64,000 nt of DNA from the NCBI RefSeq assembly GCF_963664415.1, contig NZ_OY761445.1:496001-560000 (forward strand), read 5' to 3'. How positions within the stretch are numbered: position 1 is the stretch's first letter; each line of letters starts with the position of its first letter. This document shows, one piece after another, positions 9,195 through 17,592 of this stretch. Source of the DNA: an uncultured Desulfobacter sp. (GTDB taxonomy: Bacteria > Desulfobacterota > Desulfobacteria > Desulfobacterales > Desulfobacteraceae). A program made the position numbers and the translations under genes. Under the pieces are notes generated by a model. That model made no database searches. It had not been told where the DNA came from and saw only the letters and a list, made by a program, of their open reading frames with translations.

Positions 9195-9856
9195 TGTTTC
9201 ATCTCCTGGATTTCCAGATCAATGGCTTTTAATTTGCGTTGAGTTTTCAACAGCCCGCGGCTGATACGTTTACCAAGGCCATGCTGTTTTTGAATATAAA
9301 GATCCCTGGCTGTAAAACTGTAAACCGGAACAAGGTCGGGCCGTTGTGTGGCAGGCAGGATCTTTTTGATATAATTGTCAAGAACAAAGGGAACTGATCC
9401 CGGCTTTTTGTAATAGGTGGCAACAAGATGTGCCGGCTCCGGAAACCCTCTGGCGCGAACATAGGTAAGGAATATTTTTTCGCCGGGGATACCAAGCTGG
9501 ATCATGGTTAAAAATTTTGCAACGGCGAAATCTTCACAGTCCCCCTGCCCCCGGCCTAAAAATTCCAGGCGGCTGGCCCAATAATCACTTTTATTCCATG
9601 TTTTTCTGTCAGAACGGTATTCCAATTGGTTAAAAAAATTGTTTACATTAATAACAATCTGCTCCTCCGGCAAACCACGTTGTTCGTCCATCATCGCAAG
9701 CAGGCTGTCTAAACGCCTGACCGCCTGACCACCATAATTTTTTTTGTACGAATTCAACATTTTCCCAGGCACAAAAAACCTGCTGGTGGATCCGGCAGAG
9801 AGTGCCGTCACCACCAGAATAGTTATTAATATAACCAAAGGCTTGATTTCGGACAT
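9191..9856 (-). CDS. lapG: LapG-type periplasmic cysteine protease
   Basis: 221 residues of the bacterial transglutaminase-like cysteine protease family. A single N-terminal hydrophobic segment (about 6-22) exports it. The catalytic triad is visible: Cys in GQGDCEDFA, His in PAHLVATY and Asp in FVLDNYIK. In the family this enzyme cuts after a TAAG-like site in the N-terminal retention module of LapA adhesins and releases them from the surface. LapD inhibits it when c-di-GMP is high. The candidate substrate site in this window is TEAG in the small RTX protein; the large adhesin's own N-terminus is outside the window. Confidence 0.93.
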   Translation of the reverse strand: MSEIKPLVILITILVVTALSAGSTSRFFVPGKMLNSYKKNYGGQAVRRLDSLLAMMDEQRGLPEEQIVINVNNFFNQLEYRSDRKTWNKSDYWASRLEFLGRGQGDCEDFAVAKFLTMIQLGIPGEKIFLTYVRARGFPEPAHLVATYYKKPGSVPFVLDNYIKKILPATQRPDLVPVYSFTARDLYIQKQHGLGKRISRGLLKTQRKLKAIDLEIQEMKH

Positions 9857-9867
9857 TCATCAAATTA

Positions 9868-11805
9868 CTATTTTGTCAACCGAAATTCCGTGCGGCGATT
9901 CTTGCGGCGGCCTTCATCGGTTGCATTATCGGCAACAGGTTCGCTCTCTCCTCGTCCGCTTGACGTCATCCTGTTTTCATCCAGACCCAACCGTTTCAAT
10001 TCCTGCAGAACGCTGTACGCCCGATCTTCAGATAATTTTTGATTGTATGCATCACTTGCGACACTATCCGTATGACCTATGATTTCAATATCATAATCAG
10101 ATGCTTCCTTAAGCTGCTTTGAAATCGGTATAAGCATCTGTGTTGCTTGATCTGTTAATTCGGACGAGTCAAAATGAAAGTGAATGTTATCCAAGCTTAT
10201 GGACTGTACATCCTTTCTTGTATCTATTTTAAGATTCAAGGCGTCAGGCGTCCCATCCTCGGGCAGGATATAGGGACTGATATTAACCGGTTCGGTGTAG
10301 CCGACAGATGAAACATTTTCACCCCTGCAGCCATAGACTGAAACATCGGAACCGTCAACTGAGTTATCGCACTGATCGTTAACATCCACAACCCTGTCGA
10401 CGTCACGGTTCGGGTTCAGGATCTCTTTTTCATATTCAGCAAGATCATAGGGCTTTTCAGTGGGAAGATTTACCTCTTCCAACAATCCGGTATCAAATTC
10501 ATGAATCAGCACCCCCGTTGCCTGTGAAATTCTGTAATATGCCGTCAGCCGGTTATATTCAGATTCTGCATTGGCGACTTTGGCATCATTGTACTCATTT
10601 TCCATATTAAGAAGGTCTAAAAGTGTGCGGCGGCCTAAATGATATTCATCCTTAAACGCCGCCAGGGTCTCGGCGCTCAACGATAGATGATCATTGAGAA
10701 AGCCTTTTTTGACCTGTTCAGCCTGATTGATATTCCACGCCAGCTGGACAGCCTGATTCACATTTCTTCGTTCGGTATACGCCACCTGATATTCTTCAAG
10801 CAGGGAGTGGTACTTTTGCCCTTTTTCACCTTTGCGGACGCCACCGTCGTAAAACAGGTAACTCAATTTAAGCAATGCCGAGGCCTGTGTGCTATATCCG
10901 TTGTCGCCGTCCGTATCATTCTCGTACTGCGCTTTCAATTCAAGATCAAGACTGGGCCAGTAAGCGCCTTTTGTTCGTTCATAAGCAGATTTACGCGCAT
11001 GAATGTTAAATTTTGCAACCTCCAGTGCCGGGTGATTGCGAAATGCAAAATCAGTGGTATCTTCAACTGTATCCGGAAATTTAAACGCCGGTTCGGGCAT
11101 CACAAATTGCTCCGGTTGAAGTACCCGGCCAAACTGACGGTGAAATTTTACAACAGCATGGTTCACATCCTGCTGGGCTGAGATAAGGTTGCCCCTGGCA
11201 AGGGACAATCGGGCCTTTGAATTTGTCAGATCGGAAACACGGGTAAATCCTGCAGTAGTCCGTTCCTTAACCTGACTAAGTATTCGCTCCTGGGTCAGAA
11301 CATTTTGTTGTGAAAACGCCAGCAGTTCACGGGTTTTCAATACATTGATATACGCTTCAAGCGCGTCTAGGAAAACCCGATTGGCAACCGTGACGACTTC
11401 ATAGGCTGCACTGAGGATTCGGGCATCCGTCTCCTCGACAAATGCTTTTGTCTCTCCCCCTTTGAACAGATTCTGCCGAAGATATATTAATGCCCTGGAT
11501 GCAATATAATCCTCATTTTGATAGTTGGTATCAACACCGTCGGTAACTTCAGGCCCGATGGACGCTTCTGCGCCTATTTTCGGATAGTAGCCGCTTTTCG
11601 CAATGGACAGCTCTTCTAAAACACTGCGATAGTTGTTTTTGGCAGCTATAATATCCGGATTGGTTTTTATAATATCTTTTAAAATTTCATTTAAAGGGAT
11701 GGGCTCAAGGTTTCCGGCTTCGGAGGCGATCACAGCACCACCGCAAAACACAAGAAACGCATTAAAAACAAGTAACAATTTGATTTTTTTATAAAGTTGG
11801 AACAA
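9868..11805 (-). CDS. lapE: TolC-like outer membrane channel fused to OmpA domain
   Basis: 645 residues, about 200 longer than an ordinary TolC. A signal peptide ends near residue 27. Two outer-membrane-efflux repeats follow (about 40-430). A linker with Asp/Asn- and Cys-rich thrombospondin-3-like sequence (NPNRDVDRVVDVNDQC) comes next. The C-terminal OmpA/MotB peptidoglycan-binding domain has IHFHFDSSELTD, EIIGHTDS and GRRKNRRTEF. The pore would complete the LapB-LapC export path, and the OmpA domain could clamp it to the cell wall. Start TTG with a strong AAAGGAG site 8 bp upstream. It is the first gene of the Lap operon. Confidence 0.93.
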   Translation of the reverse strand: MFQLYKKIKLLLVFNAFLVFCGGAVIASEAGNLEPIPLNEILKDIIKTNPDIIAAKNNYRSVLEELSIAKSGYYPKIGAEASIGPEVTDGVDTNYQNEDYIASRALIYLRQNLFKGGETKAFVEETDARILSAAYEVVTVANRVFLDALEAYINVLKTRELLAFSQQNVLTQERILSQVKERTTAGFTRVSDLTNSKARLSLARGNLISAQQDVNHAVVKFHRQFGRVLQPEQFVMPEPAFKFPDTVEDTTDFAFRNHPALEVAKFNIHARKSAYERTKGAYWPSLDLELKAQYENDTDGDNGYSTQASALLKLSYLFYDGGVRKGEKGQKYHSLLEEYQVAYTERRNVNQAVQLAWNINQAEQVKKGFLNDHLSLSAETLAAFKDEYHLGRRTLLDLLNMENEYNDAKVANAESEYNRLTAYYRISQATGVLIHEFDTGLLEEVNLPTEKPYDLAEYEKEILNPNRDVDRVVDVNDQCDNSVDGSDVSVYGCRGENVSSVGYTEPVNISPYILPEDGTPDALNLKIDTRKDVQSISLDNIHFHFDSSELTDQATQMLIPISKQLKEASDYDIEIIGHTDSVASDAYNQKLSEDRAYSVLQELKRLGLDENRMTSSGRGESEPVADNATDEGRRKNRRTEFRLTK

Positions 11806-11861
11806 TTTAAGGGCTCCTTTCGCTGGCTTTATTGAAAATTTGGATTAAACGCTATGAAATT

Positions 11862-11959
11862 TTATAACGGCCATGGGCCGACCTGACATATCAGCTGATA
11901 GGCTTAGCCCACAACAAAATTTGAAAGATCTTAGTAACTTGACCAGACTTTCTTATAAA
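11862..11959 (+). repeat. Three-copy structured repeat, copy A
   Basis: This ~98-nt block recurs at 35533-35630 and 37267-37365 (both reverse-oriented). Against copy B, 82 of 97 positions agree by hand alignment. It holds two potential hairpins: one formed by GAAAGATCT with AGACTTTC, and one formed by the GGGC-rich arms, here including the palindrome TATCAGCTGATA (11889-11900). Read on the plus strand, it points towards gntR, about 360 bp away. Confidence 0.7.
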
Positions 11960-12147
11960 CAATGAAGGTTTACAACACGATAATTAGGGCAGTAATCCCT
12001 TCATATAATTACCAAAAGACCAGAGCTCTTCGCGTTTATTTTGCGTTAATGTAAAAAATGTGCCCATATGGCATTCGAATAAACCCCTATTAATTTAAAT
12101 AACAATCAATTAGGAGAAAAAAATTAAATATTTTTTTAGTTAATACT

Positions 12148-12177
12148 AAAGTAGGATGGAAACTTGTTTTTTGTCAA
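12148..12177 (-). promoter_or_regulatory. Candidate sigma-70 promoter for the Lap operon
   Basis: On the minus strand TTGACA (12172-12177) is followed after 18 bp by TACTTT (12148-12153). It would give a leader of about 340 nt before lapE that includes repeat copy A in antisense. The -35 box is perfect and the -10 box weak. Confidence 0.35.
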
Positions 12178-12256
12178 CCTAAATATTGAAAGACACTGAA
12201 GATAGCAAACCCGCTCGATATCGTCGGAGCAGATATTGAATAGCGGCATGTTTTTA

Positions 12257-12289
12257 TTGACAAGGTATTGTCTACAGTCTACTTTAGAC
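12257..12289 (+). promoter_or_regulatory. gntR promoter with overlapping palindromic operator
   Basis: TTGACA (12257-12262), a 17-bp spacer and TACTTT (12280-12285) form a good sigma-70 promoter about 30 bp before the ATG at 12317. The perfect 13-bp palindrome GTCTA-CTT-TAGAC (12277-12289) covers the -10 box. The same half-sites occur before dctP. This layout implies autorepression by the FCD-GntR protein. Confidence 0.7.
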
Positions 12290-12316
12290 CGAATTTTTTC
12301 AAAGGAAAAAAAATTT

Positions 12317-13009
12317 ATGCTGAAGTACCAAAATATTTCAACAAGCATCCTTGAATTTTTAAGGCGACAGATTGTGTCTGGAAAAATTCAAGGCGGTGAA
12401 CGCCTCATCGAAAATAAATTGTCCGTTGAACTTGGCGTTAGTCGACCGCCTTTAAGAGAAACCTTTCGCATCCTTCAAAATGAAAGCCTGGTTAGAACCA
12501 TACCCCGCATTGGTACTTTTGTAACTGAATTAAGCAGTTCGGATTTCAATCAGATATGTGACCTTCGCATAATGGTGGAATGTTTTGCTGTTCAGCAGTT
12601 AAAAAGCATTGAAAAAAAAGAACTACCTGAATTGGAAAAAATAGTTGAAACCCAAAACCTGGTTCAAATTCCTAAAAAATTTATTGATGATGAACAAAAA
12701 TACTCATTGTTCTGGAAGTTTGCCAACTTTCATCTTCAACTGGTTGAATCTGCGAATAATTCCTATCTCACGCATTGGTACAGGGGATTATCCTCAAACA
12801 TTGCACGCTACCAGTATCTTTTTTTCTTCCAGCCAGGCGCCATCGCCAAAGATCTGAAAGACCATACCAAGATGCTGGCGTTGATTCAATCAGGCCAATT
12901 AGATGAAGCTGAAAATCTTTTGAAAGCGCACTTGGAATACCAGCGAATAAAGCTGATGAAAACATTAAGCCGGGTTGAAAAGGCAAATATAAATGTAAAA
13001 GCACATTAA
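12317..13009 (+). CDS. GntR-family regulator, FCD subfamily
   Basis: 230 residues from the chosen start. The N-terminal winged helix has LRRQIVSGKIQGGERLIENKLSVELGVSRPPLRE and the wing GTFV. The C-terminal helical FCD ligand domain (about 80-220) carries the metal-ligand pattern region (DLRIMVE, the FHLQL histidine and the DHTKML histidine). FCD regulators such as LldR and GlcC bind 2-hydroxyacids or dicarboxylates, which fits the transporter and dehydrogenase downstream. The start at 12317 was chosen over 12236 because of the AAAGGA site, the family's usual N-terminus, and the promoter that lies inside the longer frame. Confidence 0.92.
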   Translation: MLKYQNISTSILEFLRRQIVSGKIQGGERLIENKLSVELGVSRPPLRETFRILQNESLVRTIPRIGTFVTELSSSDFNQICDLRIMVECFAVQQLKSIEKKELPELEKIVETQNLVQIPKKFIDDEQKYSLFWKFANFHLQLVESANNSYLTHWYRGLSSNIARYQYLFFFQPGAIAKDLKDHTKMLALIQSGQLDEAENLLKAHLEYQRIKLMKTLSRVEKANINVKAH

Positions 13010-13055
13010 TAATCTAAGGGAGAAAAAGCCAAAGGGAAAACCCAAGGCAATAATT

Positions 13056-13068
13056 GTCTACAATAGAC
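13056..13068 (+). promoter_or_regulatory. Palindromic operator in front of dctP
   Basis: GTCTA-CAA-TAGAC has the same half-sites and 3-bp spacing as the site at 12277. It overlaps a possible -10 box TACAAT (13059-13064) and lies 20 bp before dctP. It is probably the operator by which the GntR protein controls the transport operon. Confidence 0.65.
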
Positions 13069-13088
13069 GAAATTAGGAGGAGGGAGAA

Positions 13089-14174
13089 ATGAAAAGGAAG
13101 TCAATGCAGATTTGTCTGATCCTGGCACTGCTATTAATCGGAACGTCAATGGTGTGTGCCAAAGAAAAGATGATTCGTTGGAAGTACAATTCTTTGTGGC
13201 CGGTAGGCATCGGACTCTATGAAGGAGATAAGTATTTTTGTGATACGGTCAATCGTTTGAGTAACGGCCGCTTGAAAATTAAATTATATCCTTCAGGACA
13301 GTTACTGCCCGGATACCAAAATCTGGACGCCGTGAAAAAAGGAACAATTCAATGTGCCGGTGATTTTGGTTCTTACTGGGTGGGTAAAAACACCGCCTTT
13401 GACATTCTTGCCACAACCCCGATGGGCATGACCTGGATAGACTACATGCTCTGGATTTATCATGGCGGAGGTCAGGACCTTTATGATGAACTCTATGGAC
13501 AACATGGCTGTAAGTGGCTGCTCCAAAATTTTACCCCCATTGAAGCCGGCATCCGAACCCACAAACCCATCCGGACCCTTGAGGATTATAAGGGACTGCG
13601 CCTGCGCATGGGCAGTCTTTTCGGCCAAAAAATTCTTCAAAAATTAGGCGCCTCCCCGGTGCTGCTGGACGGAAGTGAGGTATACGAATCCGTAGCCCGT
13701 AAAGTCGTAGACGGCGCCGAATTCAGCATCGCCACAGTGGACTGGACCCTCGGGTTTCAAAATATTACCAAATACTGGAATGCCCCGGCATGGTATCAGA
13801 CAGCGATTGTACTGGGTGTGATCGTGAACCAGAACGCCTGGAATGAGCTACCTGATGATTTAAAAGATGTGGTCACCCAAGCCTCCCGGGCAACCACAGC
13901 CTACATGAGTTCCTGGTTTGAATACGGCAATATCAAGGCAACCAAGGATTTTCTGGCCGCAGGCACTGAAATCACCCATTTAGACGACGACTCGATGAAA
14001 AAAATCTCAGCCATTATTAGTGAAGTAATGGCCGAAGAAGCTGAAAAAAACCCGGATTTCAAAAAGATCCTGGCTTCACAAATTCAATTCATGAAAGATT
14101 TTGCACCGGTTCGCAACTATGAGGCACCATTTACTTTTGGTACAAATTCGGTTTCCCTGCCGGAATTAAAGTAA
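13089..14174 (+). CDS. dctP: TRAP transporter periplasmic binding protein (DctP type)
   Basis: 361 residues with a signal peptide ending near residue 25 (LLLIGTSMVCA). The DctP fold is shown by GRLKIKLYPSGQL, the DYKGLRLRMGS segment carrying the conserved carboxylate-binding arginine, DGAEFS and the VNQNAWNELPDDLK helix. It captures an organic acid for the DctQM permease. Linkage to a GlcDF-like dehydrogenase suggests lactate, glycolate or another 2-hydroxyacid, but the ligand cannot be read from sequence. A strong AGGAGG site precedes the ATG. Confidence 0.95.
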   Translation: MKRKSMQICLILALLLIGTSMVCAKEKMIRWKYNSLWPVGIGLYEGDKYFCDTVNRLSNGRLKIKLYPSGQLLPGYQNLDAVKKGTIQCAGDFGSYWVGKNTAFDILATTPMGMTWIDYMLWIYHGGGQDLYDELYGQHGCKWLLQNFTPIEAGIRTHKPIRTLEDYKGLRLRMGSLFGQKILQKLGASPVLLDGSEVYESVARKVVDGAEFSIATVDWTLGFQNITKYWNAPAWYQTAIVLGVIVNQNAWNELPDDLKDVVTQASRATTAYMSSWFEYGNIKATKDFLAAGTEITHLDDDSMKKISAIISEVMAEEAEKNPDFKKILASQIQFMKDFAPVRNYEAPFTFGTNSVSLPELK

Positions 14175-14212
14175 TAATTAAAAGTAAAGCCATCCATCTT
14201 CTGTGTTATACG

Positions 14213-14266
14213 GAAAAATTTCCAATCCTTAATATACGTTAACACGTTTAGGGTTGGGAATTTTTC
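14213..14266 (+). terminator. Hairpin between dctP and dctQ
   Basis: 17-bp arms (14213-14229 and 14250-14266, two G-T wobbles) surround a 20-nt loop, with T-rich sequence in the 3' arm. It is likely a partial terminator or mRNA stabiliser that lets the binding protein be made in excess over the permease. Confidence 0.65.
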
Positions 14267-14341
14267 TGCCTCTTGCAGCCGACTGAATTCTGCATATAAG
14301 CACAGGTGTTGGTTAATGTATAAACTTAGGAATTGTTTTAT

Positions 14342-14854
14342 ATGGAACCGCTAAATCGAATAATTTTATTCATTGATAAAATCATTGCCGTAATCGGCAA
14401 GACCGGGGCCTGGGCCATTATACCATTGATGCTGATCATGGTTTTTGAGGTGGTGACCCGGCGCATGCTCAATCATCCGACTGTCTGGACGTTTGAAACC
14501 TCCACCCAACTCTATGGATTTCATTTTATGATCCTGGCCGCCTATACACTGCAGGTGGGCCGCCACATTTCGGTGGACATTATTGTTGAACGTTTCAGCA
14601 AGCGCACCCGGGCAATCCTTGACATTGTGCTTTACCTGGTTTTCTTTTTCCCTTTTATCATTGTTTTGCTTGTTGAAAGCACAGCCTTTGCCCAGGAGTC
14701 ATGGAAAATACTTGAAACCAGTTTTTCTGTGTTTGCACCGCCGATTTATCCGATTAAGACAGTGATCCCGATCACGGCCCTGTTGCTTTTACTGCAAGGG
14801 ATCTGCCTGTTTTATCGAAAAATCCTTTTCGTGGTAAGGGGGGTGGAAATATGA
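14342..14854 (+). CDS. dctQ: TRAP transporter small permease (DctQ)
   Basis: 170 residues with four hydrophobic segments. The family features are IDKIIAVIGKTGAWAIIPLMLIMVFEVVTRR, the TVWTFETSTQLYGFHFMILAAYTL segment and HISVDIIVERFS. The start is set at ATG 14342 (site TAGGAA 9 bp upstream) rather than an in-frame TTG at 14333. It overlaps dctM by 4 bp. Confidence 0.93.
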   Translation: MEPLNRIILFIDKIIAVIGKTGAWAIIPLMLIMVFEVVTRRMLNHPTVWTFETSTQLYGFHFMILAAYTLQVGRHISVDIIVERFSKRTRAILDIVLYLVFFFPFIIVLLVESTAFAQESWKILETSFSVFAPPIYPIKTVIPITALLLLLQGICLFYRKILFVVRGVEI

Positions 14855-16179
14855 CAACCGGTATGATCCTCGCTCTTTTGATGTTTGTCTGCCTGCTGAT
14901 TGGTCTAAGTCTGGGGCATCCTCTGGCCTTTACCCTTGGGGGGCTTGCCGTCATTTTTGGCTATTTTGGATGGGGCCCTGAATGTTTTGGTATGTTCATT
15001 GATCGCATCTACATGTCGACTATGAACAGTTACATCCTGGTGGCCGTGCCGTTATTTGTCCTGATGGCCAATTTTCTGGACCGATCCGGCGTCATGGAGG
15101 GCTTGTTTGTCTCCGTGCGTTACCTGCTGGGTCCGGTGCGCGGCGGCCTTGGAATGACTGTTATCCTGGTGGCCACCATTTTTGCGGCATGCACCGGAAT
15201 TGTCGGCGCGTCAGTGGTGACCATTGCCCTTCTGGCCACCCCTCCCCTGCTTGAATATGGATATAAAAAGGAGTTAATTGCCGGCTCCATCTGTGCCGGC
15301 GGCACCCTGGGCATCCTGATTCCTCCCAGTATCATGCTGGTCCTCATGGGCTCCTATGCCGGCGTGCCGGTTGGGCAATTGTTCATGGGGGCGCTGATTC
15401 CAGGAGCCATCCTTTCCGGGTTATATATTATATACATCGCTGTGATCTGTTTTATTAAACCTGAATGGGGACCGGCCCTGACAGCCGAAGAACGTGCCGG
15501 TGTGCCCACGAAAAAAGTAATTATAGACTGCCTGAAAAATCTTTTCCCCCCTGCACTTTTAATTGCATCGGTTCTTGGGGCGATTTTTGCCGGTGTGGCG
15601 ACGCCCACCGAAGCCGCAGGCATGGGGGCCTTTGTTGCTCTTTTGATGATGATTGCTTACGGCAGATTCAGTTTCAAAATCATCAAAGACTCGGTCATTG
15701 CCACCAGTACGGTAACCTCTATGGTATTATTCATCGTGGTTGGCGCCACCTGCTTTACCGGAGTTTTCATCGGTCTTGGCGGTGACGAGCTTGTGGAGGT
15801 GGCCATCCTGAGTGTGGGCAGCAAATGGGGATCTTTTGCCTTGATGATGCTTATCGTCCTTTTTCTAGGCATGTTTATTGACTGGATCGGCATCACCATG
15901 ATCTGCCTGCCGCTTTTTGTTCCCATTGCCAGAGACTTAGGATTTAACGAACTGTGGTTTGTCATGATGATAGCCATGAATCTGCAAATGTCTTTTCTGA
16001 CGCCGCCGCTGGGCTACGCGTTTTTCTACTTCAAGGGTGCCGGCGGGGCCACATCCCAGATCGAAATGATTGAAATATACCGGGGCATGATCCCTTTTAT
16101 CCTGATCATGCTTTCAGCCCTGGCCCTGTGCATTTTGTTTCCCCAGACCGTACTCTATCTACCTGACATGATGAATTAG
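14851..16179 (+). CDS. dctM: TRAP transporter large permease (DctM)
   Basis: 442 residues with about 12 transmembrane helices. The family signatures are LILVAVPLFVLMANFLDRSG-type sequence near residue 60, ASVVTIALLATPPLLEYGY, CAGGTLGILIPPS, TPTEAAGMGAF and MQMSFLTPPLGYAFFY-type sequence near the end. It forms the Na+-coupled channel part of the transporter. ATGA overlap with dctQ. Confidence 0.95.
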   Translation: MTTGMILALLMFVCLLIGLSLGHPLAFTLGGLAVIFGYFGWGPECFGMFIDRIYMSTMNSYILVAVPLFVLMANFLDRSGVMEGLFVSVRYLLGPVRGGLGMTVILVATIFAACTGIVGASVVTIALLATPPLLEYGYKKELIAGSICAGGTLGILIPPSIMLVLMGSYAGVPVGQLFMGALIPGAILSGLYIIYIAVICFIKPEWGPALTAEERAGVPTKKVIIDCLKNLFPPALLIASVLGAIFAGVATPTEAAGMGAFVALLMMIAYGRFSFKIIKDSVIATSTVTSMVLFIVVGATCFTGVFIGLGGDELVEVAILSVGSKWGSFALMMLIVLFLGMFIDWIGITMICLPLFVPIARDLGFNELWFVMMIAMNLQMSFLTPPLGYAFFYFKGAGGATSQIEMIEIYRGMIPFILIMLSALALCILFPQTVLYLPDMMN

Positions 16180-16207
16180 ACAAACTCTTTATACAAGTGA
16201 GAAATAT

Positions 16208-17581
16208 ATGTTAACTGAAAAAATAAAAAAAAGTCTGAAAGAGATTGTCGGGTCAAAGGGATTTATTGACGCCCCGGAAGACCTGTCCGCCTATTCCTAT
16301 GATGCATTTGTTAAAGAAGCAATGCCCGAACTTGTTCTGTTGCCTGAATGCACAGCAGATGTTGCAGCTATCATGGCCATCGCCCACCAGGAAGGGATAC
16401 CTGTGACTGCAAGGGGTGCCGGGACCAACATCAGCGGCGCTTCTATTCCCGCCCATAAAGGAATTGTCCTCTCCTTGACCCGGATGGACCAAATTCTTGA
16501 AGTCAGCACCCCGAATCGGTATTGCATTGTCCAGCCGGGCGTGGTCAACGGAGATCTCCAAGCCTGCCTGGCCCAAGAGGGATTTTTCTATCCGCCTGAT
16601 CCCGGCAGTTACATGGCCTCGACAATCGGCGGTAACGTGGCCCAGAATGCAGGGGGGCCCCGCTGCTTGAAATATGGGGTGACGGTTGATTATGTCCTGA
16701 GCATGGAAGTGGTACTGGCATCAGGTGAAGTAATCCGTTTTGGAAGCCGGAATGTCAAAGACGTCACCGGCTACCGGCTATCGAGCCTCTTTTGCGGATC
16801 GGAAGGCACCCTGGGCATTGTTACTGAAATCACTTTGAGAGTGGTACCATTGCCTGAAGCCACACGCACCATACTTGCCGTATACAATGACCTGGATGAC
16901 ACAGCAGATACAGTTGCCGATATTATCGGTTCCGGGATTCTTCCTGCCGCCCTGGAGTTGATGGACAAAACCGTGGTTAACGCTGTGGAGGACTCTGCCC
17001 ACATCGGCCTGCCCCGGCATGCCGAGGGCCTGCTACTCATTGAAGTGGATGGTGCCGAAGCAGCCGTCGAAAAGGAAATGCGCACCATTGTTGAAAAGGC
17101 TAAAAACCACGGCGCCCAGGAGGTTATTGAAGCACGCACAGCCGCCGAACGGGACGATGTCTGGACGGCCCGGCGCTCTGCATACGGGGTGTTTGCCCGC
17201 CTGGCACCAGATTGCATTGTAGAGGATGCCACCGTGCCGGTCAGTCATGTACCTGACATGATCCGCCATATTCGGCAGATTGCCGACCGTTATCAATTGC
17301 GTATCGGCATTCTGGCCCATGCCGGTGACGGCAATATGCATCCATTAATCTCCACAGATACGGACAACAAAGAAGAGTGGCAACGGGTTGAGGCGGCCAG
17401 TCGCGAGATTTTCGAACTGGCCATGTCGTATCACGGCACCCTGTCCGGGGAGCACGGCATCGGCCTTGCAAAAACGGAGTATCTGCCCATGGCCATTGAC
17501 GATGCAACCCAAGCCTTTATGACCAGAATCAAACAATGTGTGGACCCCAAAGGGATCCTTAATCCCGGAAAATTTGTATAG
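16208..17581 (+). CDS. glcD: FAD-linked 2-hydroxyacid dehydrogenase subunit (GlcD/D-lactate type)
   Basis: 457 residues. The FAD-binding PCMH domain (about 35-215) shows PELVLLPECTADV, the GAGTNISGAS pyrophosphate loop, YPPDPGSYMASTIGGNVAQNAGGPRCLKYG and RNVKDVTGY. The C-terminal FAD-oxidase cap ends in HAGDGNMHPLIS, SGEHGIGLAK and DPKGILNPGKFV. It oxidises glycolate, D-lactate or a related 2-hydroxyacid and passes electrons to the Fe-S partner downstream. The substrate is inferred only from family and context. Confidence 0.93.
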   Translation: MLTEKIKKSLKEIVGSKGFIDAPEDLSAYSYDAFVKEAMPELVLLPECTADVAAIMAIAHQEGIPVTARGAGTNISGASIPAHKGIVLSLTRMDQILEVSTPNRYCIVQPGVVNGDLQACLAQEGFFYPPDPGSYMASTIGGNVAQNAGGPRCLKYGVTVDYVLSMEVVLASGEVIRFGSRNVKDVTGYRLSSLFCGSEGTLGIVTEITLRVVPLPEATRTILAVYNDLDDTADTVADIIGSGILPAALELMDKTVVNAVEDSAHIGLPRHAEGLLLIEVDGAEAAVEKEMRTIVEKAKNHGAQEVIEARTAAERDDVWTARRSAYGVFARLAPDCIVEDATVPVSHVPDMIRHIRQIADRYQLRIGILAHAGDGNMHPLISTDTDNKEEWQRVEAASREIFELAMSYHGTLSGEHGIGLAKTEYLPMAIDDATQAFMTRIKQCVDPKGILNPGKFV

Positions 17582-17592
17582 GTGGTGTGATC

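Noticed and set aside
12136..12348. 70-codon minus-strand frame in the gntR promoter region
   Set aside because: It covers promoter and operator sequences; the content is Phe/Ile/Lys-rich noise.
16253..17341. Several 80-150-codon minus-strand frames inside glcD
   Set aside because: They run antisense to a fully conserved FAD-oxidase gene and show no motifs of their own.
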